A DNA stretch of 64,000 nt from Pseudonocardia humida (GCF_023898865.1 NZ_JAGSOV010000049.1:1-64000), one strand, 5' to 3'; positions 8,060-16,100 are shown, counted from the stretch's first letter. Numbers and translations are program-made. The notes: a model not told the origin generated them from the letters alone.

Positions 8060-9078
8060 CGCCCCCCGGTCGTGGCCACGGAGACGACGACCTTCCCGAC
8101 GGCCCCGCCCGCGCGGTGGTGCGCGAAGGCCTCCGGCGCCCGGTCGAAGGGGAAGACGCGGTCCACGACCGGGCGCAGCCGGTGCGTCGCCACCGCGCGC
8201 ACGAGCCCGACGAGGTGGGAGCGGCTGCCCAGCGCGACCGGGCGCAGCGTGACGCCCCCGGTGAACAGCGCGGACGGGTCGACCGGTGCGGGGGTCCCCA
8301 TGAAGCCGACCACGTCGACCTGGCCGCCGAACGCCGTGGCCGCCACCGAGGCCGCCAGCGTGCCGGCGACCTCGACGACGTGGTCGGCGCCGCGTCCCCC
8401 GGTCGCCTCGCGGACCGCGGCCGGCCAGTCCGGCGCGGTGCGGTAGTTGACCACCACCGCCGCGCCGAGCCGGGTCAGCAGCTCGGCCTTCGCGTCGTCG
8501 CCGGTCGTCGCGACCACCTTCGCGCCCATCGCCGCGGCCAGCTGCACCGCCCACAGCGACACCCCTCCGGTGCCCAGGGTCAGCACCGTCTCCCCCGCCC
8601 GCACCCCGCGCCCCCCGGTCAGCGCGTTCCACGCGGTCACCCCGGCGCACGCCAGCGAGGCGGCCTCGGCATCGGTGAGGAACCCGGGCACCTCCACCAG
8701 TGCGTCGCCCGGCAGCACCCGGTACTCGGCGAGCATCCCGTCCAACGACCCGCCCAGCTGGTCGGCGACGTCCAGCGCGAACGGGCCGTCGCGCCAGCGC
8801 GGGAAGACCGCGGGAACGACCCGGCTGCCCACCGCGGGCCCGGACCCGGCACCGGGACCGACCTCGGCGACCACCCCGACGCCCTCGGCGAGCGGGATGC
8901 CGTCCGCGCGCACCGGGAGCACGTAGTCCCCGTCCAGGACCAGCTGGTCGCGGTGGTTCAGCGCCGCGGCCCGCACCGCGACCAGCACCTCGCCCGGACC
9001 CGGCGAGGGCACCTCCTCACGGGTCGAGCGCAGGCCCGCCAGGCCCGCGCCGGAACTGCTCAACCGGTAGCTCTGCAT
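8056..9078 (-). CDS. MDR family NAD(P)-dependent alcohol dehydrogenase/quinone reductase
   Basis: Medium-chain dehydrogenase/reductase, 340 aa. It has the GroES-like N-terminal domain (AALNHRDQLVLDGDY) and a Rossmann domain (LTLGTGGVSLWAVQLAAAMG). The catalytic and structural zinc cysteines of classic Adh are absent, so it belongs with the zinc-free YogA/quinone-reductase-like branch. Start ATG 9078. It is divergent from an XRE regulator, with a long inverted repeat in the gap, and overlaps osmC downstream. Substrate unknown. Confidence 0.87.
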   Translation of the reverse strand: MQSYRLSSSGAGLAGLRSTREEVPSPGPGEVLVAVRAAALNHRDQLVLDGDYVLPVRADGIPLAEGVGVVAEVGPGAGSGPAVGSRVVPAVFPRWRDGPFALDVADQLGGSLDGMLAEYRVLPGDALVEVPGFLTDAEAASLACAGVTAWNALTGGRGVRAGETVLTLGTGGVSLWAVQLAAAMGAKVVATTGDDAKAELLTRLGAAVVVNYRTAPDWPAAVREATGGRGADHVVEVAGTLAASVAATAFGGQVDVVGFMGTPAPVDPSALFTGGVTLRPVALGSRSHLVGLVRAVATHRLRPVVDRVFPFDRAPEAFAHHRAGGAVGKVVVSVATTGGR

Positions 9079-9110
9079 GAGCACACCCTCCGGCCGTCCG
9101 CGGCGCGGTT

Positions 9111-9154
9111 CCATTACCCGTCGGGTGCGGTCGGCTGCACCTCGCGGGTAATGG
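9111..9154. promoter_or_regulatory. 10-bp inverted repeat, candidate XRE operator
   Basis: CCATTACCCG (9111-9120) and CGGGTAATGG (9145-9154) are perfectly complementary with 24 bases between. The left arm overlaps a second palindrome, ACCCGTCGGGT (9116-9126). The right arm covers the ATG at 9151 of the XRE gene, so binding would block its translation start region as well as the divergent MDR promoter. Autoregulation is inferred. Confidence 0.6.
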
Positions 9155-10044
9155 CCACGTCGACCACCAGCGGGCACGCTGGGGCCGTGGCCGACCCCCG
9201 CACCGCCGATCCGGCGACGGCAGTGACGACCGCAGCGACGACGAGCGGTTCCCGGCCCGGGTCCGCGGGCGAGCTGCTGCGGTTCTGGCGGCACCGGCGC
9301 CGGATGAGCCAGCTCGACCTCGCCCTCACGGCCTCGGTGTCGACCAAGCACCTGAGCTTCGTCGAGACCGGTCGGTCGCACCCGAGCCGGCAGCTGCTCG
9401 TGCACCTCGCCGACGCGCTGTCCATCCCGCTGCGCGAGCGCAACCGGCTGCTGCTCGCCGCCGGGTACGCCCCGCCGCACCGCGACCGCCCCTTCCACGA
9501 CCGCGCCATGCAGCCCCTGCGGCACGCCCTCACCGCCCTGCTCACCGCGCACGAGCCGCACCCGGCGCTCATCGTGAACGCGCACTGGGAACTCGTCGCG
9601 GCCAACACCGCCGCCGACGTGCTCTTCGACGGCGTGGATCCCCGGCTGCTCGGCCCGCCGGCCAACCTGCTCCGGCTGTTCACCCACCCCGACGGCCTGC
9701 CCCGGATCTCCACCGCCACCCCGGTCTGCAGCCGGCCCCTGCTCGAGCGCCTGCGCCGCCGGGCCCACGAGGAGACCGACGACGCCCTGCTCGACCTGGT
9801 CACCGAAGCCGAACAGCACCTCGTCGCGGCCGAGAGCCGGGGCGATGGACCCGGCTGGACCGGCGACGGGGTGATGGCCACCTTCGAGCTCACCACCCGC
9901 CTGGGCCCGGTGCGGCTGTTCACCCTCATCGCCACCCTCGGCGCCCCGCTCGACGTCACCGCCGCCGACCTGGCCATCGAGACGTTCCTGCCGGCCGACC
10001 CGCAGAGCAGCGCCCGCCTGCACGCGCTGGCCGCCGAGCGCTGA
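9151..10044 (+). CDS. XRE family regulator with MmyB-like ligand domain
   Basis: 297 aa from ATG 9151, or 285 aa from GTG 9187. HTH_31-type domain at about residues 40-95 (LLRFWRHRRRMSQLDLAL, then STKHLSFVETGRSHPSR), followed by the MmyB-like domain (PALIVNAHWELVAANTAA ... NLLRLFTHPDG), a PAS-like fold that binds fatty-acid-like ligands in studied members. ATG 9151 lies inside an inverted repeat and has no Shine-Dalgarno, so GTG 9187 may be the true start. Such regulators usually control the divergent oxidoreductase. Confidence 0.88.
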   Translation: MATSTTSGHAGAVADPRTADPATAVTTAATTSGSRPGSAGELLRFWRHRRRMSQLDLALTASVSTKHLSFVETGRSHPSRQLLVHLADALSIPLRERNRLLLAAGYAPPHRDRPFHDRAMQPLRHALTALLTAHEPHPALIVNAHWELVAANTAADVLFDGVDPRLLGPPANLLRLFTHPDGLPRISTATPVCSRPLLERLRRRAHEETDDALLDLVTEAEQHLVAAESRGDGPGWTGDGVMATFELTTRLGPVRLFTLIATLGAPLDVTAADLAIETFLPADPQSSARLHALAAER

Positions 10045-10071
10045 CCGGGCGAGCGGGTGGCGGCCCGGGCC

Positions 10072-10707
10072 TCATCCCCCGATGCGCTCGGCCAGTGTCG
10101 GCTGCCCCGGACCCGACAGCTCCCCGACCACACCGCGCCGCCCGGCCAACGCCATCAGCAACGACTCGGCCGGACCCTCCACGACCGGCCCCGACCCCGT
10201 GCTCCACCCCAGATCGGTGGCGGCCAGCGTCAGTCCACGGATGCGCTTCTTCGCGCGGATGGTCGGCGCGGCACGGGCGAAGTCCAGCACGCACAGCAGC
10301 CGGTCGGCGGGGATCTCGCGGGGCAGCCCGAGCGGCCGGCGGATGTCCTGGTGGTGGATCGTGCCGTCGGTCAGCGCGATCCGCCCGCCGAACCCCGCGG
10401 TGAGCCCCCGCGGGTCCAGGTGGGCGCGCGCCAGCGCCAGCAGCTCGTCCGGGGTGCGGTCGGCGTGGGCGTCGACCCCGATCTGGTTGACCCGCCCGGG
10501 GACCACCCCACCCCGCAGGAACCGGCCGACCAGCGCGGCGGTGCCGAGCTCCTCGAAGCTGAACACGTGCGCGACCACGTCCCGCACCCGCCACCGCGAG
10601 CACAGCGTCGGCGCCTCCCACTGGTCGGGGGTCAGCGTCGCGAGCAGCTCCACGAGGTCCGCGCGCTCGGCCCGGGCCAGGTCCATCGCGTCCACCGTCG
10701 TCGTCAC
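10072..10707 (-). CDS. Maleylpyruvate isomerase-like mycothiol-dependent protein (DinB fold)
   Basis: 211 aa. The N-terminus shows the mycothiol-dependent maleylpyruvate isomerase/DinB four-helix pattern: RADLVELLATLTPDQWEAP, TLCSRWRVRDVVAHV. A metal site is expected from the first-helix and RDVVAH histidines; His in GTIHHQDIRRPLG fits the third ligand. Start GTG 10707 overlaps the SRPBCC stop (GTGA); an upstream in-frame start at 10770 would intrude into that gene. Third gene of an ArsR-SRPBCC-DinB operon, a combination often seen in actinobacteria. Substrate unknown. Confidence 0.82.
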   Translation of the reverse strand: MTTTVDAMDLARAERADLVELLATLTPDQWEAPTLCSRWRVRDVVAHVFSFEELGTAALVGRFLRGGVVPGRVNQIGVDAHADRTPDELLALARAHLDPRGLTAGFGGRIALTDGTIHHQDIRRPLGLPREIPADRLLCVLDFARAAPTIRAKKRIRGLTLAATDLGWSTGSGPVVEGPAESLLMALAGRRGVVGELSGPGQPTLAERIGG

Positions 10708-11201
10708 GACCGACCCTCCCCCGCCGGGCCCGCGAGCGCCTCGGCGAACCCGGCCAGCAGCAGCGCCCACCCGCCACCGCCGTTGATCGCGTCGTTGATC
10801 GCCTGGCCACCGACCAGGCGCTCGAAGTACCGGTGCTCGACCGCCACCGTCGTCTGCTCGGCGCCGTCGGCGGTGAACCGGGCCTCGATCTCACTGGCGT
10901 GCTCGGGGTCGGGGTCGAACCGCCACGACCCGCTGATCTGCCAGGTGAAGACCACCCGGTGCGGCGGCTCCCAGACCAGCACCCGACCCCAGTCGCACTC
11001 GCTGCCGTCCACCCCGCGCTCGTACCAGCGCCCACCCACGCCCGGCTCCAGGACCACTTCGGCGACCTCCGCCTGCCCGATGTGGTACGCGTGCGGCCAC
11101 CAGGTGTCGATCGAGCCGGTGAACACGTCGAACGCCTTCTCGACGGGTACGCCGATGGTCACCGTGCCGGTGATCGGCGGGATCGGGGCCGTGGTGCTCA
11201 T
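10704..11201 (-). CDS. SRPBCC (AHSA1-like) ligand-binding protein
   Basis: 165 aa with the START/Bet v1-like fold of the AHSA1 group: VPVEKAFDVFTGSIDTWWP, GGRWYERGVDGSECDWGRV and WEPPHRVVFTWQI are the standard landmarks. ATG 11201 overlaps the TGA of the preceding ArsR gene (ATGA) and has GGAGA upstream. Function of this group is generally unknown; the tight coupling to an ArsR-type regulator is the best clue and suggests small-molecule sensing or handling. Confidence 0.88.
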   Translation of the reverse strand: MSTTAPIPPITGTVTIGVPVEKAFDVFTGSIDTWWPHAYHIGQAEVAEVVLEPGVGGRWYERGVDGSECDWGRVLVWEPPHRVVFTWQISGSWRFDPDPEHASEIEARFTADGAEQTTVAVEHRYFERLVGGQAINDAINGGGGWALLLAGFAEALAGPAGEGRS

Positions 11202-11536
11202 GGGGTCTCCTGTTCGGGATCGGGCCGCTCGGCCGCCGCTTCGGCGGCCTTGTGGAAACCGGCGAGCGCATCGCCCCACACGCCGTCGAGCCACGCCCGC
11301 AGCGCGGTCACGCCCTCCGGGTCGAGCTGGTAGATCCGCCGCGTGCCCTCCGCCCGGCTCACCACCAGGCCGCCGTCGCGGAGCACCCGCAGGTGCTGCG
11401 ACACCGCGGGACGGCTGATCGGGAGCTGGTCGGCGAGCTGCTGCACCGAGCACGGCCGCCGGGCGAGCAGCTCGAAGATCGCCCGCCGGGTCGGGTCGCC
11501 CAGCAACCCCAACCCCCCGTCTCGGTAAGCGACCAC
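11198..11536 (-). CDS. ArsR family regulator (non-metal type)
   Basis: 112-aa winged-helix repressor: LGDPTRRAIFELLARRPCSV, then recognition helix SRPAVSQHLRVLRDGGLV and wing AEGTRRIYQLDPEGV. No metal-binding cysteine motif is present, and the C-terminus is extended by the WLDGVWGDALAGFHKAAE helix typical of ArsR proteins paired with SRPBCC genes. Start GTG 11536; there is no Shine-Dalgarno, so the mRNA may be leaderless. Two direct repeats overlap the start and may be its own operator. Confidence 0.87.
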   Translation of the reverse strand: MVAYRDGGLGLLGDPTRRAIFELLARRPCSVQQLADQLPISRPAVSQHLRVLRDGGLVVSRAEGTRRIYQLDPEGVTALRAWLDGVWGDALAGFHKAAEAAAERPDPEQETP

Positions 11537-11548
11537 GAACGGTAAGCG
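11523..11548. promoter_or_regulatory. Tandem 9-bp direct repeats at the arsR start
   Basis: CGGTAAGCG occurs at 11523-11531 and again at 11540-11548, 17 bases apart start to start, on both sides of the GTG start (11536). Perfect 9-bp copies at a spacing of 1.6 helical turns suggest a regulator binding site. The regulator is probably ArsR itself; inferred from position only. Confidence 0.4.
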
Positions 11549-11588
11549 TAGCCGCACCGAGTTCCCGCAGCAAGGACCTCCGGGGAGC

Positions 11589-12029
11589 TCAGCCGAGCTT
11601 CTCGGCCAGCCCGACCACGATCCCCTCGGGACCGCGGACGTAGCAGAGCCGGTAGAGGTCCTCGTACTGCGCCACCTCGCCGACGAGCTCGGCCCCGTGC
11701 GCGCGCAGGCGGGCGACGACGTCCTCGACGTCGTCGACGGCGAACATGATCCGCCGGATGCCCAGGGTGTTGGCCGGCGCGTCCACCGGCTCCGACCTGA
11801 TCGCCGCAGGCGCGTGGAACCTCGCCAGCTCGACCCGGCCGTGGCCGTCCGGGGTGCGCAGCATCGCGACGTCCTGCCGGACGCCGTCGATACCGATGAC
11901 CCGCTCCACCCACCGGCCCTCGGCCGACCCCTTGCCCTCCAGCTCCATGCCGATCTCGACGAAGAACGCGATGACCGCGTCGAGGTCCTCGACGACGATG
12001 AGGGTGTTGTCCATCCGCTGGATCGCCAT
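11589..12029 (-). CDS. VOC family protein (glyoxalase/dioxygenase fold)
   Basis: 146 aa with two beta-alpha-beta-beta-beta halves: MDNTLIVVEDLDAVIAFF opens the first and IRRIMFAVDDVEDVVARL the second, ending in YVRGPEGIVVGLAEKLG. Length and layout match single-domain VOC proteins. The C-terminal Glu of the metal site appears shifted (GPEGIVVGLAE), so metal and reaction are not certain. Start ATG 12029. It stands alone: the upstream 146 bases hold no gene. Confidence 0.85.
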   Translation of the reverse strand: MAIQRMDNTLIVVEDLDAVIAFFVEIGMELEGKGSAEGRWVERVIGIDGVRQDVAMLRTPDGHGRVELARFHAPAAIRSEPVDAPANTLGIRRIMFAVDDVEDVVARLRAHGAELVGEVAQYEDLYRLCYVRGPEGIVVGLAEKLG

Positions 12030-12175
12030 ACCGGGTCTCCTCCGTGTCGTACTGGTCGTGTCGACCCGGGGACGGAGCCGCCCGGACGTTCTCGACATCC
12101 GCCGCGCTGGTGCGGCTCACGGCTCCAGATCCATGATCGACGTCTGATCGGCACCCCACCTACCCGGTGGTGCGG

Positions 12176-13102
12176 TCAGCGAGCCGCCGGCGGGGTGAAG
12201 CGCGACGGCTCGGCCACCGTCCAGGCCGTGGGCAGCACGCCGTGCGCCCGGACGACCTCGGCGAGCCGGAACTCGACGACCCGCTGCGCGCCGGGGAACT
12301 CGGCGGCCGCCGCCTCCGGATCCCACTCGACGGTCGCGGTGCCGGTGAGGTGCAGCGCGGTGCCGGTGCCCCAGTCCGGGACGAGGAGCCCGGCGGCGGC
12401 GACCTGGCCCAGGTTGCCCAGGGTCATCAGCATCGCGTTGCCGGAGTAGTCGGGCCAGCGCAGCCGGCTCGGGCCGAGCACGCGGAGGAAGCCGGGCGCT
12501 CCGCCGCGGTGCGAGGCGTCGGCGTCGCCGTCCGCGGAGCGGGTGGCGACGAAGAACGTGTCCGCGTCGGCGACCAGCCGCCGGTCCTCGACCGACAGCT
12601 CGGTCGCGACCTCGACCCCGGGGTCGGTGGCGCCCGGTCCCGCGGCGGGCCGAGGCAGCGGTGCCCGTCGCGCGATGTACTTCGGGCAGTTGCCGTAGAC
12701 CTGGTCGACGGCGATCCGCAGTCCGGACCCGGTCGGCTCGGCGCGGCCGTTGAGCCGCATCCGCCGCCGGGTCGCCGGCTCGATCGCGAGCGTGCCCACC
12801 CGCGCCGGGCGGGCCAGCGCGACGGCCAGCGGATCACCCGGCGCGGGGCGGGCCGCGACCTCGACGGTGCGGTCGTCGAGGGCCCGGACGAAGCCCGGCG
12901 GGCCGGTCAGCAGCGTCGCCCACATCCGACCCGGGGCGTCCGCGGCCCCGACGACCAGCATGGGCCGCGCGGCCAGGAACGCCGCCGCCCGGTCGGGGAT
13001 CTCCCCGCGGATCGCGCGGCGGCTCGCCTGCGCCGGCCCCGCCAGCCCGGCCGACGCCTGGGCCGCGAGCTCCCCCGCGTGGTACTGCCCGGCCGTGCTC
13101 AT
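12176..13102 (-). CDS. Pyridoxamine 5'-phosphate oxidase-like FMN protein
   Basis: 308 aa, FMN-binding split-barrel family, long form. Landmarks: N-terminal EIPDRAAAFLAARPMLVVGA, central QVYGNCPKYIARR (the CPKYIQ-type signature) and a second barrel part SADGDADASHRGGAPGFLRV followed by NAMLMTLGNLGQVAAAGLL. The long form with CPKYIQ-like motif is often annotated as a flavin-nucleotide-binding protein near ferredoxin genes. ATG 13102 with GGGAGG upstream. It follows the VOC gene by 37 bases, so both may share a promoter that also faces the CGNR regulator. Confidence 0.85.
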   Translation of the reverse strand: MSTAGQYHAGELAAQASAGLAGPAQASRRAIRGEIPDRAAAFLAARPMLVVGAADAPGRMWATLLTGPPGFVRALDDRTVEVAARPAPGDPLAVALARPARVGTLAIEPATRRRMRLNGRAEPTGSGLRIAVDQVYGNCPKYIARRAPLPRPAAGPGATDPGVEVATELSVEDRRLVADADTFFVATRSADGDADASHRGGAPGFLRVLGPSRLRWPDYSGNAMLMTLGNLGQVAAAGLLVPDWGTGTALHLTGTATVEWDPEAAAAEFPGAQRVVEFRLAEVVRAHGVLPTAWTVAEPSRFTPPAAR

Positions 13103-13139
13103 GGTCGCCTCCCGTTGCTCGGTGGTGGTGGCCGGTCCG

Positions 13140-13625
13140 TCAGAAGAACCCGCAGGTGGGCGCGCCGGCGGTGGGGGCGGGCGCCGCCTCGGCCCCGCTG
13201 GGGGCGTACACCTCCAGCCGGGTGCCGTCGGGGTCGGTGAAGAAGACCCCGCCCGACCCGACGCCCTCGCCGTGCGCGACCACGCCGTCATGCACCAGCT
13301 CGGCACCGAACTCCGCCGCCGCGCCGCGCAGCACCTCCTGCACCGCCTCGACCTCGGCCATGGTCTCCACCTGGAACGCGAGGTGGTGCAGCCCCGGCCG
13401 GTCGGACGCGAAGCGGTCCCGCGCCTGCTGCCACAGCGTCACGACCGGCCGCCCGTCGCGGCCGAGGAAGGCCCACCTCCGCCCCGGTTCGGCGTCCGCG
13501 GCGCTGTGCGCCACGACCCGCAGGCCCAGGACCCGCTCGTAGAACCGCACCGACCGGTCCAGGTCGGTGACGTTGACCCCCACGTGGCCGACCCGCGTCA
13601 CGGTCGGTGCTGCCGTCGTCGTCAT
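13140..13625 (-). CDS. VOC family protein, catechol dioxygenase-like
   Basis: 161 aa. RVGHVGVNVTDLDRSVRFYERVLG opens the fold; LHHLAFQVETMAEV and FFTDPDGTRLEVYAP give the metal His and Glu positions expected of an active VOC enzyme (His in VGHVG, His in GLHHLAF, Glu in RLEVY). Start ATG 13625 behind a strong AGGAGG. It heads a VOC-PPOX operon opposite the CGNR regulator. Substrate unknown. Confidence 0.88.
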   Translation of the reverse strand: MTTTAAPTVTRVGHVGVNVTDLDRSVRFYERVLGLRVVAHSAADAEPGRRWAFLGRDGRPVVTLWQQARDRFASDRPGLHHLAFQVETMAEVEAVQEVLRGAAAEFGAELVHDGVVAHGEGVGSGGVFFTDPDGTRLEVYAPSGAEAAPAPTAGAPTCGFF

Positions 13626-13657
13626 CCCGCTTCCTCCTGCCACCCAGCCCATTGATT

Positions 13658-13719
13658 CTAACCAGTGAAAAGATTTAGCCAGTTAGCGCACCACCTGTCA
13701 AGAGGGCCGAGCCGGTTAG
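13658..13719. promoter_or_regulatory. Three related half-sites in the VOC/CGNR promoter region
   Basis: CTAACCAG (13658-13665, the inverse of CTGGTTAG), AGCCAGTTAG (13677-13686) and AGCCGGTTAG (13710-13719) share the core CC[A/G]GTTAG. They fill the 103-base divergent gap and the last is 9 bases before the CGNR start. This looks like a cluster of regulator half-sites, probably for the CGNR protein. Confidence 0.45.
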
Positions 13720-13728
13720 ACTCGGTCC

Positions 13729-14298
13729 GTGGACCGGAACGGCGACGACACGCGCGACCCACGCCCCCTGCGCGGCGAACCGCTGGGGCTGGACCTGCTG
13801 AACACCGTGTGGGTCGACTCCGGCGGCCGGCACGACCTGCTCGCGGAGCGGTCCGGGCTGTCGCTGTGGCTGGCCGAGCACGGGTTCGACGACCGGGTGC
13901 CGGCCACGCCCGCGGTGCGCGAGGCCCTGCTCGCCGCCCGCGACGCGATCGCCGCGCACGTCGCCGACCCCGACTCCCCCCGAGCCGCCGCCGCGCTCAA
14001 CGCGGTGCTCGCCGGCGGAGCGCTGCGGCGCTCGCTCCGCCCGGACGGCCCGGCGACCACGATCGCCGTCGACGACCCCGCCACCCTCCCGGGGTGGGCC
14101 GCCGCGGAGGACTACCTGCGACTGCTGTCCCGCGACGCAGCGCGGGTGCGCCACTGCGCAGGCCCGGGCTGCGTCCTGCACTTCTACGACACCAGCAAGC
14201 GCGGCGACCGCCGCTGGTGCTCGATGGCCGGCTGCGGCAACCGGGCCAAGGCCGCCCGCCACTACGCCCGGACCAAGAAGGGCGAGGCGACGGGCTGA
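13729..14298 (+). CDS. CGNR zinc-finger (ABATE domain) regulator
   Basis: 189 aa. N-terminal ABATE domain begins with the standard GEPLGLDLLNTVWVDSGGR; the C-terminal CGNR zinc finger has cysteines in HCAGPGCVLHFYD and WCSMAGCGNRAKAARHYAR (about residues 143-178). GTG 13729. This family are putative stress-responsive transcription factors with a ligand-binding N-terminus; the divergent VOC/PPOX genes are its likely targets. Confidence 0.9.
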   Translation: MDRNGDDTRDPRPLRGEPLGLDLLNTVWVDSGGRHDLLAERSGLSLWLAEHGFDDRVPATPAVREALLAARDAIAAHVADPDSPRAAAALNAVLAGGALRRSLRPDGPATTIAVDDPATLPGWAAAEDYLRLLSRDAARVRHCAGPGCVLHFYDTSKRGDRRWCSMAGCGNRAKAARHYARTKKGEATG

Positions 14299-14366
14299 GC
14301 GGGAGCGTCGAGCACCGGCGGGACGACCCGTTCCATTCCATCGCTACGACTGACTAACATCGCCGC

Positions 14367-14756
14367 ATGGCGATGGATTGCTGCCCGGCCGACACCGCTC
14401 CCGCCGTCGCGCTCTTCCGATCGCTCGGGGACGCGACCCGGCTGGCGATCGTCTCGCGGCTGGCCCGCGGCGAGGCCCGGGTCGTCGACCTGACGCGGCT
14501 GCTGGGCCTGGCCCAGTCCACCGTGTCCAAGCACCTGGCCTGCCTGCGGGACTGCCGGCTGGTGGACTACCGCAGCGAGGGTCGCCAGTCCTACTACTTC
14601 CTGGCCCGCCCGGAGCTGATCGACCTGCTGCGCAGCGCGGAGCTGCTGCTGGTCGAGACCGGCGACGCGGTCGCCCTGTGCCCGGTGTACGGGGGCCCCG
14701 ACCAGGCCACCACCGCGCCCGTCGCCGGGGAGCCCGCCGAGGTGGCGGCACCGTGA
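14367..14756 (+). CDS. CmtR-like ArsR/SmtB metal sensor
   Basis: 129-aa metalloregulator. HTH: SLGDATRLAIVSRLARGEA, then LAQSTVSKHLACLRDCRLV. The cysteine pattern matches the Cd(II)/Pb(II) sensor CmtR of mycobacteria: two Cys in the recognition helix (C59 and C63, in CLRDC) plus one in the C-terminal tail (C105, in ALCPVYG); an extra CC pair sits at residues 5-6. GTGA overlap with the following CDF transporter makes the operon clear: metal releases the repressor and the exporter is made. Confidence 0.9.
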   Translation: MAMDCCPADTAPAVALFRSLGDATRLAIVSRLARGEARVVDLTRLLGLAQSTVSKHLACLRDCRLVDYRSEGRQSYYFLARPELIDLLRSAELLLVETGDAVALCPVYGGPDQATTAPVAGEPAEVAAP

Positions 14757-15667
14757 CCGCCGTGGCCGGGGATCGGCAGGCGGTGCTGCGGCGGCGGGTG
14801 CGGCTGCTGGTCGCGGCCACCATCACCTACAACGTCATCGAGGCCGTCGTCGCGCTGGTCGCCGGCACCATCGCCGGCTCGATCGCACTGATCGGGTTCG
14901 GCCTGGACTCCGTCATCGAGGTGAGCTCCGCGGCCGCGGTCGCCTGGCAGTTCGCCGCCCGCACCCCCGACCGCATCGCCCACCGCGAGCGCACCGCGCT
15001 GCGGATCATCGCCTGGTCGTTCTTCGCCCTCGCCGCCTACGTCACCGTCGAGTCCGCGCGCACCCTGCTCGCCCTCGGCCTCGGCCTGGACCTCGGGCTC
15101 GGCCCCGACGGCGGGCCGGACCACTCCCCGGTCGGGATCGTGCTGGTCGCGGTCAGCGTGGCCGTGATGCCGGTGCTCTCGCTGGTCCAGCGACGCACCG
15201 GGCGCGAGCTCGGCTCGGCCAGCGCGGTCGCCGACTCCCGGCAGACCCTGCTGTGCACCTACCTCTCGATCGCCGTGCTCGTCGGCCTGGTCCTCAACGC
15301 CGCCGTCGGCTGGTGGTGGGCCGATCCCGTCGCCGGTCTGGTCCTGGCCGCGCTCGCCGTCCGCGAAGGCAGCAACGCGCTGCGCGGCGACACCTGCTGC
15401 GCCCCCGTCCACCTCACCGCTCCCGCGCCCGGCCACGGTGGCGACCGCCGAGCGGACGACCGGCGCCTGGCGCTCACCGACGACGACCCGACCAAGGTCG
15501 AGGGAGCGGACGGACGCTGCGGGTGCGCGAGCGGCTGCACGGCGCCGTGCTGCGCACCGGCGGGAGAGCGGAGCCGCACGACGCCACCGGATCGACGCCA
15601 GCGGCGTCGGGGGTTCCCGACAGATCCCCCGTTCCCCCCACCGCGCCCTTCTCCTCGGGACCGGTGA
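14753..15667 (+). CDS. CDF family heavy-metal exporter with Cys-rich tail
   Basis: 304 aa. Membrane domain of about six helices: ATITYNVIEAVVALVAGTIAGS, GFGLDSVIEVSSAAAVAW, then ASAVADSRQTLLCTYLS and a last helix. The transport-site acidic residues are in GLDSVIE and ADSRQT. The C-terminal tail (from about residue 220) replaces the usual CDF cytoplasmic domain with a Cys-rich segment, DTCCAPVH and CGCASGCTAPCCAPAG, likely to bind soft metals. Translationally coupled to the CmtR-like sensor (GTG 14753 in GTGA). Most likely Cd/Pb or Zn efflux. Confidence 0.87.
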   Translation: MTAVAGDRQAVLRRRVRLLVAATITYNVIEAVVALVAGTIAGSIALIGFGLDSVIEVSSAAAVAWQFAARTPDRIAHRERTALRIIAWSFFALAAYVTVESARTLLALGLGLDLGLGPDGGPDHSPVGIVLVAVSVAVMPVLSLVQRRTGRELGSASAVADSRQTLLCTYLSIAVLVGLVLNAAVGWWWADPVAGLVLAALAVREGSNALRGDTCCAPVHLTAPAPGHGGDRRADDRRLALTDDDPTKVEGADGRCGCASGCTAPCCAPAGERSRTTPPDRRQRRRGFPTDPPFPPPRPSPRDR

Positions 15668-15683
15668 CTGCAAGTGTGCGGGT

Positions 15684-16100
15684 ATGGCGCACGGTTACAA
15701 CCCGCAGGACGTCTGGCAGCCGAACGGGCGGGCCTTCTCCCAGGGCGTGATCCAGGGGCCCGGCCACGTCGTGCACCTGACGGGGCAGGTCGGGTGGGAC
15801 GCGAACGGCCGGGTCGTCGGCGTCGGCGACGCGGAAGCGCAGATGGAGCAGGCCGTCGACAACGTCCGCCGGATCCTCGACGAGGTCGGCGGGGTGCTGG
15901 ACGACATCGTGTCGATGACCATCTACTTCCTGGACCGGACCGACCTGCCGGCCATCCAGCGCGTCCGCTCGCGGTACTTCACCGAGGGCACCGCGCCCGC
16001 GAGCATCCTCGTCCAGGCCGCCGGACTGGTCGTCCCGGAGCTCCTCGTCGAGCTGGTCCCGATCGCCGTGGTGCCCCCCGAGCGGTTCCGGCGCCCCTGA
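15684..16100 (+). CDS. RidA/YjgF family protein
   Basis: 138 aa, full-length RidA fold: FSQGVIQGPGHVVHLTGQVG at the N-terminus, EQAVDNVRRILDEVGGVLDDIV, and the C-terminal VRSRYFTEGTAPASILVQ with the Arg that binds the carboxylate of imine substrates in active RidA, followed by a Glu-containing VELVPIAVV strand. The GQVG form places it in a non-RidA (Rid2-7) subgroup, so deaminase activity is not assured. ATG 15684 is 16 bases after the CDF gene but its role is unrelated. Confidence 0.88.
   Translation: MAHGYNPQDVWQPNGRAFSQGVIQGPGHVVHLTGQVGWDANGRVVGVGDAEAQMEQAVDNVRRILDEVGGVLDDIVSMTIYFLDRTDLPAIQRVRSRYFTEGTAPASILVQAAGLVVPELLVELVPIAVVPPERFRRP

Noticed and set aside
8041..10044. A 667-codon + strand ORF upstream of the XRE regulator
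   Set aside because: Only its last ~297 codons are the XRE gene; the rest is antisense shadow of the MDR oxidoreductase gene.
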